Source of the DNA: Deltaproteobacteria bacterium UBA4427 | GTDB taxonomy: Bacteria; Myxococcota_A; UBA9160; UBA4427 | Reading direction: 5' to 3' | DNA length: 13,790 bases | Assembly (NCBI GenBank): GCA_002390675.1 | Contig: DGPZ01000164.1 | Span: forward strand, 46,048-59,837 | Shown: piece by piece, positions 7,803-13,790 of the stretch | Numbering within the stretch: position 1 is the first letter of the stretch | Layout: every line of letters starts with the position of its first letter | Notes under the pieces: generated by a model | Told to the model about the DNA's origin: nothing | The model's database searches: none | Seen by the model: the letters and a program-made list of their open reading frames with translations, nothing else | Translations under genes and position numbers: made by a program

Positions 7803-8729
7803 TTACAGATAGTTGCCGCCGTCCGTTCTGATTCGTGTATTTGCCTGGCGGAAGCGACTGATCTCAGCGCTGAAGTCGCTCTGTGTGACTTGTGCCGGGG
7901 ATTCTCCCGCTGCATCGAGTCGTGCCTTTCGGCGAAGAACGGCGTGCAGGATTCGAATCCAATCACCGATCGAAGGTTCGCGGGTGTTATTCACGATCGC
8001 ACTCCAGTCGAGCTCGCCGAAGATGGAGCGTTCTGCACGAGATTCAGCTGCCAGCGCATGAATCCGAAGCGCTTCTTCGATGTCCTCGGGAAAGAGCGGG
8101 TTGACCTCGACGATTCGTTCAAAACGGCCGGGGGATAGGAATGCTTCGGGCAGAGTTCCTGATTGGCTCGTGCTGGCGATGACTAGGCAACCTTCGATGG
8201 ACAAAGACCGATCAATGAGTTCGAAGAGAAAATCCATGATCGGGCCAGTAGGGAGTTCCGCGCCGCGCTCGCCCATTTCGTGAGCGCGGGTGAACTCAAG
8301 CTCGTCGAAGAAGATTGTGACCGGTGGCATCTCTTCGAGCGCCGCAGACCAACCTTGAACGAGTTCGCCGATTTTCGGGGCTCCGTGAATCACGTCGAGC
8401 ACCATGCGCGGTACGTCGACTCGCACGAAAGCGGTCTCGGTTTGCGCCGCTAGGTACTCCGCCAGGAGCGATTTTCCGCTACCTCTGCGGCCGATCATAA
8501 GCATCGCACTCGGCGGGAAGGTGCCCCAACGGCCGTAGACCTCAGGACTGGTCTGGGCGTACGCGTAGGTCAGAATTTCCTCTTTGGCGCTCGCCAGACC
8601 GCCAATATCGTCCTGTGTAACGTCTGGAGCAGCGACAATCTGGGCACCGCGGGCGAGCGGCTCCACATTTCGCTGGAAACTGGACCAAATATTGGCAGCT
8701 TTTTCGGCAAGAAGGCGGCGATCTGTCAT
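7803..8729 (-). CDS. AAA+ ATPase, stand-alone classical-AAA module
   Basis: From ATG at 8729 the protein has 308 residues and is essentially one AAA+ module with a short N-terminal helix. It opens the module with DDIGGLASAKEE, like the GG-L motif of the FtsH/Cdc48/proteasomal-ATPase clade. Walker A is GRRGSGKS (80-87, Lys86), Walker B is TIFFDELEF (Asp142, Glu143), and SPGRFERIVEV (199-209) matches the SPGRFDR region supplying arginine-finger-type residues Arg202 and Arg205. The usual sensor-1 Asn in IATTN is replaced: IASTS, with Ser188. A small alpha-helical lid follows (PEDIEEALRIHA onwards). There is no protease, membrane or second AAA domain, so it would act as a remodelling ATPase on an unknown client. 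The frame extends 44 codons further upstream towards the tRNA gene, but that extension looks non-coding and the module starts after the 8729 ATG. The ribosome site is weak. It is separated from the downstream regulator genes by 405 bases. Confidence 0.87.
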   Translation of the reverse strand: MTDRRLLAEKAANIWSSFQRNVEPLARGAQIVAAPDVTQDDIGGLASAKEEILTYAYAQTSPEVYGRWGTFPPSAMLMIGRRGSGKSLLAEYLAAQTETAFVRVDVPRMVLDVIHGAPKIGELVQGWSAALEEMPPVTIFFDELEFTRAHEMGERGAELPTGPIMDFLFELIDRSLSIEGCLVIASTSQSGTLPEAFLSPGRFERIVEVNPLFPEDIEEALRIHALAAESRAERSIFGELDWSAIVNNTREPSIGDWIRILHAVLRRKARLDAAGESPAQVTQSDFSAEISRFRQANTRIRTDGGNYL

Positions 8730-8730
8730 G

Positions 8731-8758
8731 CCACTCAGTCTAGCGGTTGGCTGAGTGG
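8731..8758. repeat. Perfect 8-bp inverted repeat immediately upstream of the AAA+ start codon
   Basis: CCACTCAG (8731-8738) and CTGAGTGG (8751-8758) are exactly complementary with a 12-base spacer. The inner arm ends one base from the ATG at 8729, so in mRNA the hairpin would cover the ribosome binding region, while in DNA it could be a repressor operator. The only Shine-Dalgarno-like sequence (GAGTGG) lies inside one arm, which fits translational control, but this is inference. Confidence 0.45.
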
Positions 8759-8779
8759 ACGGTTGAGGTAGAGAAAATT

Positions 8780-8807
8780 GTTTTAAGCCATCTGAGTTGG
8801 TCCTCAA
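8780..8807 (-). promoter_or_regulatory. Possible sigma-70-type promoter for the AAA+ gene
   Basis: On the minus strand TTGAGG (8802-8807) is separated by 16 bases from TAAAAC (8780-8785), each matching four of six consensus positions. Transcription would begin near 8773, giving a leader of about 40 bases that includes the 8731-8758 hairpin. This is a pattern match only; the surrounding A/T-rich patch is unusual for this GC-rich DNA. Confidence 0.3.
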
Positions 8808-8853
8808 CCACTTCCGGTTGCGGAGCAGTTGAGCAATACTGCGCGCGCAGTGC

Positions 8854-8928
8854 GTCCCCATCGTCTATCGGTTAGGACACCAGCCTTTCAAGCTGGGGAG
8901 GTGAGTTCGATTCTCACTGGGGACGCCA
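8854..8928 (+). tRNA. tRNA-Glu (anticodon TTC), CCA encoded
   Basis: The full cloverleaf can be drawn. The acceptor GTCCCCA (8854-8860) pairs with TGGGGAC (8918-8924). A short D stem GTC/GAC surrounds a loop containing GGTTA. The anticodon stem is CCAGC/GCTGG with loop CTTTCAA, placing TTC at 8887-8889 (reads GAA/GAG). The T stem GTGAG/CTCAC holds loop TTCGATT. The discriminator is G8925 and CCA is encoded at 8926-8928. No intron or mismatch is seen. It is a single tRNA gene, divergent from the AAA+ gene. Confidence 0.97.
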
Positions 8929-8938
8929 CTCATTTTCG

Positions 8939-8960
8939 CCGGGCTGGCCGGACTCTTTTT
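8939..8960 (+). terminator. Possible weak terminator after tRNA-Glu
   Basis: About 10 bases after the tRNA, CCGG (8939-8942) can pair with CCGG (8948-8951) across a five-base loop, followed by ACTC and a run of five T (8956-8960). The stem is only four base pairs, so this is a weak candidate. A second GC-rich hairpin (GCCG/CGGC, 8965-8976) followed by CTCTTTG could add to it. Confidence 0.35.
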
Positions 8961-9069
8961 CGCCGCCGCCTGCGGCCTCTTTGTCGCTGGACTGGGGCCC
9001 CTTCTTCGCTGTGATTGGCGCCCAGAACGTCGCCGACCTTGGCCCCGACTTGACTCGTTTGGGACGCCT

Positions 9070-9414
9070 TCACCGCCGCTTAGAGCGGCGTCTTCGCGCG
9101 ATGCTCCCTCCCGCTTCGCAGCGGGGGGATCTGTTTTGCTTCTTGGGCCTGCGCGGGCGCGTGAGTCCTGGATCGAATGACCATTCGAAGGCTTGGTCTA
9201 GGTTTGGTCCTGCGGGATGTCTAACCGCACCCCGTCTGTCTGCGGATACTGTTGGGAGAGTCGCGTGCGCGGTTTCGGCGGACATGTCGAGCCAGTGGAT
9301 GGCCGGAGCCGCTAGGCGCGGAGTCGCGCTGAGGATAAATGTTGTAATGCAAGCGACCTGAGAGATTAGGGCGATGCCCGCCGACCAGTTTGAGGCGCGT
9401 TTCGCAGAGCCCAT
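9070..9414 (-). CDS. Small hypothetical protein with N-terminal hydrophobic segment and basic tail
   Basis: A 114-residue frame starts with ATG at 9414, preceded 7 bases upstream by a strong AAGGGAG (9422-9428), which is the main evidence that it is real. The N-terminus (MGSAKRASNW, then a hydrophobic stretch around residues 11-32, with SATPRLAAPA after it) resembles a signal peptide or membrane anchor. The rest is Pro/Arg-rich and ends in an extremely basic run, RRRRSKRR. The end of the frame overlaps two strong hairpins (9074-9090 and 9107-9128), so the C-terminus may be fortuitous or affected by a frameshift. I recognise no family. It is divergent from the EamA transporter gene (125 bases between starts) and lies downstream of the tRNA on the opposite strand. 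Confidence 0.45.
   Translation of the reverse strand: MGSAKRASNWSAGIALISQVACITTFILSATPRLAAPAIHWLDMSAETAHATLPTVSADRRGAVRHPAGPNLDQAFEWSFDPGLTRPRRPKKQNRSPRCEAGGSIARRRRSKRR
9074..9128. repeat. Two tandem GC-rich hairpins
   Basis: CGCCGCT-TAG-AGCGGCG (9074-9090, 7-bp perfect stem) and CCCGCT-TCGC-AGCGGG (9110-9125, 6-bp perfect stem that extends to 9107-9128 with one G-T pair) lie 16 bases apart. No T-run follows on either strand. They overlap the C-terminal codons of the small basic ORF, and could be transcript-end structures or a repetitive extragenic element. Only one copy of each was noticed in the window. Confidence 0.5.
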
Positions 9415-9539
9415 CGTATTACTCCCTTGGTCGCGGTGATATAGATCGGCGGGCTAGTCCGGATGGTCGGGACCGTTCGAAGATGTCACGGGGGTTGTCA
9501 GGGTGCGCACACGACGTCGTACACGCTATCCATCGCCCC

Positions 9540-10445
9540 ATGTCCACATCCGGCCGATCGCGTCGTCTCGGCCTGCTCTGGGCGCTCTTCTCCGCCGTGG
9601 GCGGGGCGCTTATGGTGATTCCCTGGAAGCTCGCGAATGAGATCGGGGATCCCGGGATCAGCGTCCTGCTCCTGCTGCTGACCGCGGCGATCGGGAGCAC
9701 GGGTCTCGGATTGGCCCAACGCGTTGTGGGGAGGTCTTTGCCGAGGGGCTTTCGTCGTATTGACCTAGCGGTCGCGGCGGGGCTCGCGGTGTTTACGCTG
9801 GCCGGGAATCACGCGAGTGCGATTGCGATTCAGTCGCTCTCGCCTGCGCTTTTGAACGTCATCATGCGTTTCGACTTTGTGTTTGTCGCCGTGCTCGGTT
9901 GGCTACTCCTCGGCGAGCGCGTGGAAGGCCGGTTCTGGATCGGCGCGGCCATCGCCGTCGGAGGCTTAGTCGTCCTGCAGGGGCCGGGCGACGTGTCTGA
10001 TTTCTCGTCGTTTTTTGACTCAGGCACGTTCTACGGAATCGCAGCGGCGGCCTTCTTCAGCTGCATGGCGATCCTGACCCGCCGCTTCATTCATCGCATC
10101 GACACGGTGGCCGTCAACTCGATGCGCCTCTGGTTCTCGGTGATCTTCTGGTTCGCTTACAACCCATTGCCTGATATCGCTGCGATTCCAGTCGAACAGG
10201 TAGGCTATACGACGCTCGCCGCGATCTTTGGGCCTTTTCTGGGGCGGCTCGCTCTGATGAACTCCGCTCGTCACCTCGAGGCACGGGTCACCACATTAGC
10301 GACGCTGTCGACGCCGGTGATGACGCTCGTGCTCGCATTTTTTGTGCTGGGTGATTGGCCCCTTTTGCATCAGCTCTTGGGTGGGGCAATCATGATCGGC
10401 GGGATCGCGATTCCGCTGCTGCCGCGCCCCGCGAGCAGCCGATAG
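9540..10445 (+). CDS. EamA/DMT-superfamily (drug/metabolite transporter-like) membrane protein
   Basis: From ATG at 9540 the protein has 301 residues and about ten hydrophobic segments (roughly residues 11-33, 39-63, 75-95, 98-122, 130-146, 162-185, 196-212, 221-240, 249-272 and 277-294), the 5+5 arrangement of EamA-domain transporters of the inner membrane. Typical features are SLSPALLNVIMRFDFVFVAV followed by GWLLLGERV in repeat one, and LATLSTPVMTLVLAFFVLGD in repeat two: each helix pair ends in the family's L-G-E/L-G-D turn. EamA proteins export amino acids or other metabolites; the substrate is not predictable here. The frame extends upstream to 9390 with in-frame ATG at 9483, but those residues are hydrophilic and lack a ribosome site. 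The chosen ATG also lacks a clear Shine-Dalgarno site, so the start is less sure than the gene. It converges with the P450 gene (58 bases between the stop codons). Confidence 0.9.
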   Translation: MSTSGRSRRLGLLWALFSAVGGALMVIPWKLANEIGDPGISVLLLLLTAAIGSTGLGLAQRVVGRSLPRGFRRIDLAVAAGLAVFTLAGNHASAIAIQSLSPALLNVIMRFDFVFVAVLGWLLLGERVEGRFWIGAAIAVGGLVVLQGPGDVSDFSSFFDSGTFYGIAAAAFFSCMAILTRRFIHRIDTVAVNSMRLWFSVIFWFAYNPLPDIAAIPVEQVGYTTLAAIFGPFLGRLALMNSARHLEARVTTLATLSTPVMTLVLAFFVLGDWPLLHQLLGGAIMIGGIAIPLLPRPASSR

Positions 10446-10503
10446 GGGCCGCCCGCGGCGTTCTGGTGCGTGGCTGAGCAACTCCGAGAGCCGACGAGCC
10501 TTA

Positions 10504-11811
10504 TTAGGCCGCCTGTACCTCGAGTCGATGAATCGCAGAAACGTGCAGATTCGGACATCGCTCCGGGCCGTTCACGAGTTCCATTTGCGGAAGTACCGGA
10601 GCCAGCGCCCGAAGTGCCGCCCGCAATTCCCATCGCGCTAGGTTCGCGCCGAGACAGAAATGCGCGCCGTAGCCGCCGAAGGCGAGGTGGCGATTAGGGG
10701 TGCGCGTGATGTCGAAGTTGTAGGGCTCATCGAACACGGCGGGGTCGCGATTCGCCGCCGGATACCACATGCCGACGTCTTCCCCGGCCTTGATCGTATG
10801 GCCTGAGAGCTCGAAGTCTTCGACCGCCGTACGCGCGAATTGAAGAACCGGTGACGTCCATCGCAAAATTTCCTCGCCGCAGGACTTTATGAGATCTTCG
10901 TTGTCCGCGTTTTCCGCGAGCAGCTTTACCTGTTCGGGATGTTCGAGAAGGGCCGCCACGCCACCGGTGATGGCGTTCTGCGTCGTTTCGTTTCCTGCGG
11001 CAAGGATCACAAAGAGATAACCCTGTAGCTGTTGGTCTGTGAGGCGCTTACCGTCGAGCATGGCGTGGACGATCTGCGTGGAGAGGTCGTCGTTTTCCGG
11101 GCCCCTAGCTTCACGGTCGCGGATCACGCCAATCATGTAGTCGGTCATTTCGTCCATTGCGCGCCAGACGCCCGTGTTCCGGTCCTCTCCCTCGTTGAAG
11201 AAGTCGACCTCAGGCGCTCCGATCATCACGTTGGTGATCTGCTTGAGGCGCTTCCAGTCGCCGTTAGGCAGACCCATCATCTCGCCGATTGCGGCGAGGG
11301 GAAGCTTTTCGGCGAAGCCCTTCACGAAGTCGGTTGTCTCGCCACGTTTTCCTGCGCCTTTGAGTTCCGTTAGGAATTCAGAGGCGAAGTCGTGAGACAT
11401 CTGGGCAAAATGGCCTTCGACCTTGCGGAGTGCTGCAGGCGTGAACCGCTTGGCTGAGATGAGTCTGAAATTTCGATGCCGTGGGTCATCCATGAATATG
11501 AAGTCGCTGACTTCATTTGGATCCCAGCCTCGCTGTTCATTGCGGAGATTGGTTGAAAATTCCTGTCGCGCATCGTCTTCCTTCGATTGAAGCCGAAGCC
11601 GTTTGCTGTTTACGAAGATGTCGGCGTTCTTCGAGATCGTCAGAATGTCAGCGTGTCGCGTGATCGACCAAAAGGGGGCGATCTCGTCGCGCTCGTACCA
11701 GAAAATCGGCGCTTCCTTTCGCATGAAATCCCATTCTGCGAAGGGGTAGCCGCGTTCGAGATAGAGCTCTGGAGTGTGGATATCGATGGTGTCAAGGTTG
11801 AAGTCCGACAT
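10504..11811 (-). CDS. Cytochrome P450, CYP125/124/142-like bacterial class
   Basis: A 435-residue soluble P450 of full bacterial length. Seen in order: the I-helix oxygen-activation motif AAGNETT (271-277), the K-helix ExxR motif (Glu314, Arg317 in EEILRWT), a PERF-like region (AANRDPAVFDEPYNFDITR) and the heme-binding loop FGGYGAHFCLG with the thiolate ligand Cys386, followed by ANLARWELR. The extra residue in FGGxGAHxC and the ANLAR sequence resemble the CYP125/CYP142/CYP124 and linalool 8-monooxygenase group, which hydroxylate terminal methyls of steroids, terpenes or branched lipids. No ferredoxin or reductase gene is visible here, so electrons must come from elsewhere. The ATG has AAGGA (11816-11820) four bases upstream. 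It lies 87 bases after the amidohydrolase stop on the same strand, so co-transcription is likely. Substrate is unknown. Confidence 0.95.
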   Translation of the reverse strand: MSDFNLDTIDIHTPELYLERGYPFAEWDFMRKEAPIFWYERDEIAPFWSITRHADILTISKNADIFVNSKRLRLQSKEDDARQEFSTNLRNEQRGWDPNEVSDFIFMDDPRHRNFRLISAKRFTPAALRKVEGHFAQMSHDFASEFLTELKGAGKRGETTDFVKGFAEKLPLAAIGEMMGLPNGDWKRLKQITNVMIGAPEVDFFNEGEDRNTGVWRAMDEMTDYMIGVIRDREARGPENDDLSTQIVHAMLDGKRLTDQQLQGYLFVILAAGNETTQNAITGGVAALLEHPEQVKLLAENADNEDLIKSCGEEILRWTSPVLQFARTAVEDFELSGHTIKAGEDVGMWYPAANRDPAVFDEPYNFDITRTPNRHLAFGGYGAHFCLGANLARWELRAALRALAPVLPQMELVNGPERCPNLHVSAIHRLEVQAA

Positions 11812-11898
11812 AGCGTCCTTTTTTTGTGAGGTCTTCGTTGAGATTTTTGTTGGGATGATTCTGTTAGGTTTTCGCCATAGAGGAGCGTCGGGCGTGTG

Positions 11899-13590
11899 TT
11901 ATGCGGGGGCCGGTTGTGCGCCGCGCACGAGTTTGCCGGGGGTCGCGCCGGTGGGTTCGCCGTTCTTCTGTACGACTTCGCCGCTTACGAGCGTGTAGCG
12001 GTAACCGCGTGCCTTCTGGACGAGTCGCTTGCCGCCGGCGGGGAGGTCGTATCGCATCTCTGGCTTGCTCAGGTTGAGCGCCTCGAAATCGATCACGTTG
12101 AGATCGGCTTTCATGCCTTCGGCTATGATGCCGCGGTCAGAGAAGCCAAGCAGCTTGGCTGTATCCGCGGCCTGTCGTTTGATGATGTACTCGACGGGGA
12201 GAATCTCGCCGCGGTCTTTGCGATCGCGTGCCCAGTGGGTGAGTAGGTAGGTCGAGAAGCTTGCGTCGGAGATGAAACTCACGTGGGCGCCGCCATCGCC
12301 CAGTCCGGGGACTGAGTGCGGGTGCTTGAGCATTTCGAGGCAATGATCTGAGTTGCCATAGAAGTAGTTGAGAGCCGGCATGAAAATTTGGCCCGTGCCG
12401 TCTTCTTCGAGCAAAATATCGAGCGCGAATTCTGCGGGGTCGACGCCGGCGGCCTTAGCCCGAGCCTCGATTGATTCCTCTTCTGAGGGCTCATAATTTG
12501 GCGGATCGCCGAGGGCGTAGAGTCTGCGTGGGTCCATGATCATGCCGCCTGCGACGACTTGGGCACGAACCTGAGGATCGCCGAGCCGTTCTTGTCGTTC
12601 TGCGTTCGAGAGTTCCTGGGCTTCCAAGACGGCGGGGTTTTTGATGAAGGGGTTGAACGTCGCTTCGAAGCTCATGATCACGCCGACGGGGCGGGGCGCG
12701 ACCTGGGCGTGGAGGGCGACGCCATCAGCCTGGGCTTCGCTGATGAGGTCAAGCATGCGTCGCCAGTCTTCCGGGCGTTCGTTGATTTGCGCGACGGTGA
12801 CGGAAAGTGGACGACCACTGCGCTCGGCCATCTGTCTCACCATCGCGAATTCAGGTTCGAGATCCGGGAAATCCCCGACGATTTCGAAGACGCCGGCGCC
12901 CGCTTGCTTCATGCCATCGGCGATGCCCCAAAGTTCGGCTGACGTCGCGGTGTAGCTGGGGGTCTGTGCGCCATCTACGGACTTGTGGTTCACCGTTCGT
13001 GATGTGGTAAAACCGACGGCGCCCGCTTCGATCGCTTCTTTTGTTAGGCGCGCCATTTCGGTGATTTCAGTCGCGCTAGGTCGTTCGTTGTGATCTGCGC
13101 CACGGTCGCCCATCACGTATCCGCGAAGCGCGCCGTGCGGCATCTGGGCAGCGAAGTCGAGGGTGTGAGGCTTCTTCTCGATCGCATCGAGGTATTCGGG
13201 GAACGTCTCCCAGTCCCAAGTGAGTCCTTCTTCGAGGGCTGTTCCTGGGATATCTTCGACGCCCTCCATGAGCCCGATGAGCCACTCATGTCGATCGGGC
13301 CGGGCCGGCGCGAAGCCGACACCACAATTGCCCATCACGACTGTGGTAACGCCGTGGTAAATCGACGGTTCCATGAGGTGATCCCAAGTCACCTGGCCGT
13401 CGTAGTGTGTGTGCACGTCGACGAAGCCGGGCGTAACGAGCAGGCCAGTTGCATCGATCTCTTCGCTTGCCGGGCCGAGGTTTTCGCCAACTGCGGTGAT
13501 GAGTCCATCGTCGATGGCCACATCCGCGCGGCGGCCCGCTTCGCCGGTTCCGTCGATTAGGGTTCCGCCTCGAATCACGAGATCATGCAT
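11899..13590 (-). CDS. Amidohydrolase-superfamily enzyme, N-acyl-D-amino-acid deacylase (D-aminoacylase)-like
   Basis: A 563-residue metal-dependent hydrolase. The N-terminal beta-sandwich opens DLVIRGGTLIDGTG, typical of the superfamily; then TPGFVDVHTHYDGQ carries metal-ligand His60 and His62. NCGVGFAP contains Cys89, matching the NCG cysteine that bridges metal in D-aminoacylases. Further blocks are AVGFTTSRT, HAQVAPRP (His294), GLGDGGAHVS (Asp432, a candidate catalytic base) and the C-terminal GMKADLNVIDFE return to the sandwich domain. Known relatives deacylate N-acyl-D-amino acids; the longer branch with the VAPRP block, common in actinobacteria and environmental proteobacteria, is mostly uncharacterised, so the substrate is uncertain. 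The metal-binding His-Ile-Arg block seen before that region in classical D-aminoacylases is not evident here (VTVAQIN instead). The ATG has AGGAG (13599-13603) 8 bases upstream. It is the first gene of the likely amidohydrolase-P450 pair. Confidence 0.92.
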   Translation of the reverse strand: MHDLVIRGGTLIDGTGEAGRRADVAIDDGLITAVGENLGPASEEIDATGLLVTPGFVDVHTHYDGQVTWDHLMEPSIYHGVTTVVMGNCGVGFAPARPDRHEWLIGLMEGVEDIPGTALEEGLTWDWETFPEYLDAIEKKPHTLDFAAQMPHGALRGYVMGDRGADHNERPSATEITEMARLTKEAIEAGAVGFTTSRTVNHKSVDGAQTPSYTATSAELWGIADGMKQAGAGVFEIVGDFPDLEPEFAMVRQMAERSGRPLSVTVAQINERPEDWRRMLDLISEAQADGVALHAQVAPRPVGVIMSFEATFNPFIKNPAVLEAQELSNAERQERLGDPQVRAQVVAGGMIMDPRRLYALGDPPNYEPSEEESIEARAKAAGVDPAEFALDILLEEDGTGQIFMPALNYFYGNSDHCLEMLKHPHSVPGLGDGGAHVSFISDASFSTYLLTHWARDRKDRGEILPVEYIIKRQAADTAKLLGFSDRGIIAEGMKADLNVIDFEALNLSKPEMRYDLPAGGKRLVQKARGYRYTLVSGEVVQKNGEPTGATPGKLVRGAQPAPA

Positions 13591-13696
13591 ATGAGATGCT
13601 CCTGGATTGCGACGGTTGGGCCGACGCGGGGATCGACAATGTAACCACCCAGGGGCTGTGCGACAGGGGACTAAAAACCTCCTCGAATGTCCTGTC

Positions 13697-13790
13697 TTAG
13701 CCGATAATTTCGCTCAAGTTCGCCGCTTCCCGTTCCGAGAGAGATATGGACCGGACGAGGCATCCGGTCAACCGCATCTGGACGGGCCGG
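13697..13790 (-). CDS. Possible C-terminal end of an unidentified minus-strand gene
   Basis: A minus-strand frame enters from the right edge and stops with TAA at 13697-13699 after 30 codons. It ends with SLSEREAANLSEIIG, which has a natural-looking amphipathic helix. If real, it lies 106 bases upstream of the amidohydrolase on the same strand and could start the same operon. An overlapping plus-strand ATG at 13746 (MDRTRHPVNRIW, with GAGAGAG just before it) is an equally short alternative, and the two frames share third-codon positions, so base composition does not separate them. I recognise neither. Confidence 0.3.
   Translation of the reverse strand, partial: RPVQMRLTGCLVRSISLSEREAANLSEIIG

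Noticed and set aside
7251..8138. Long plus-strand open frame of 295 codons
   Set aside because: It is antisense to the HD-GYP start region and the AAA+ gene, both with clear motifs; its translation is Cys/Arg/Ser-rich with no domain-like pattern.
8930..9180. Plus-strand frame with a hydrophobic stretch (FAGLAGLFFAAACGLFVAGLG) after the tRNA
   Set aside because: There is no start codon or ribosome site; the frame runs in from the tRNA itself. GC-rich DNA often gives such Ala/Leu/Gly-rich translations.
8854..9540. Integration site or genomic island at the 3' end of tRNA-Glu
   Set aside because: No integrase, no direct repeat of the tRNA 3' end and no mobile-element gene were seen downstream in this window.
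10448..10509. Bidirectional terminator between the transporter and P450 genes
   Set aside because: Only 4-bp stems (GCCG/CGGC and GCCT/AGGC) without T-runs were found, too weak to call.
13746..13790. Plus-strand gene start (MDRTRHPVNRIW) at the right edge
   Set aside because: Only 15 codons are visible; a competing minus-strand C-terminus covers the same bases and fits the operon direction slightly better.

Overview
The window is GC-rich DNA (roughly 58-60% by eye) from a free-living Gram-negative-type bacterium. It encodes a lipoprotein signal peptide, a c-di-GMP-type HD-GYP response regulator, a PATAN/J-domain/TPR protein, a CYP125-like P450 and a D-aminoacylase-like amidohydrolase. This mix recalls Myxococcota, Desulfobacterota or Binatota-like (former deltaproteobacterial) genomes, but nothing in the window fixes the taxon. 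I see no insertion sequence, CRISPR array, phage gene or plasmid gene.

Left arm (1-3608): the first 98 codons of a TauE/SafE-type membrane exporter run off the left edge on the minus strand. Divergent from it is a two-gene plus-strand operon: a prolyl-oligopeptidase-family (S9) serine peptidase, then a GTGA-overlapped lipoprotein carrying a metzincin-like zinc-protease motif. This operon converges on the next block with only 18 bases between the stop codons.

Centre (3627-8729): four genes on the minus strand, in transcription order an AAA+ ATPase, a REC-HD-GYP regulator, a XylR_N-V4R-STAS sensor-like protein, and a PATAN-J domain-TPR protein. A 405-base gap separates the ATPase from the HD-GYP gene. 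The last three genes are tightly packed (26 and 76 bases apart) and probably form an operon. Together they look like a regulatory module: ligand or partner sensing (V4R/STAS), second-messenger hydrolysis (HD-GYP), chaperone recruitment (J/TPR), and perhaps remodelling by the ATPase. This is the best candidate here for an undescribed system, but the link is inferred from gene order.

A tRNA-Glu(TTC) gene with encoded CCA lies at 8854-8928. Beyond it are a poorly conserved-looking small basic ORF with a good ribosome-binding site on the minus strand and, divergently, a ten-helix EamA/DMT-type transporter on the plus strand.

Right arm (10504-13790): a minus-strand pair, an N-acyl-D-amino-acid-deacylase-like amidohydrolase followed by a cytochrome P450, suggests a catabolic or tailoring pathway. 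The last 94 bases may be the C-terminal end of another minus-strand gene upstream of the pair.
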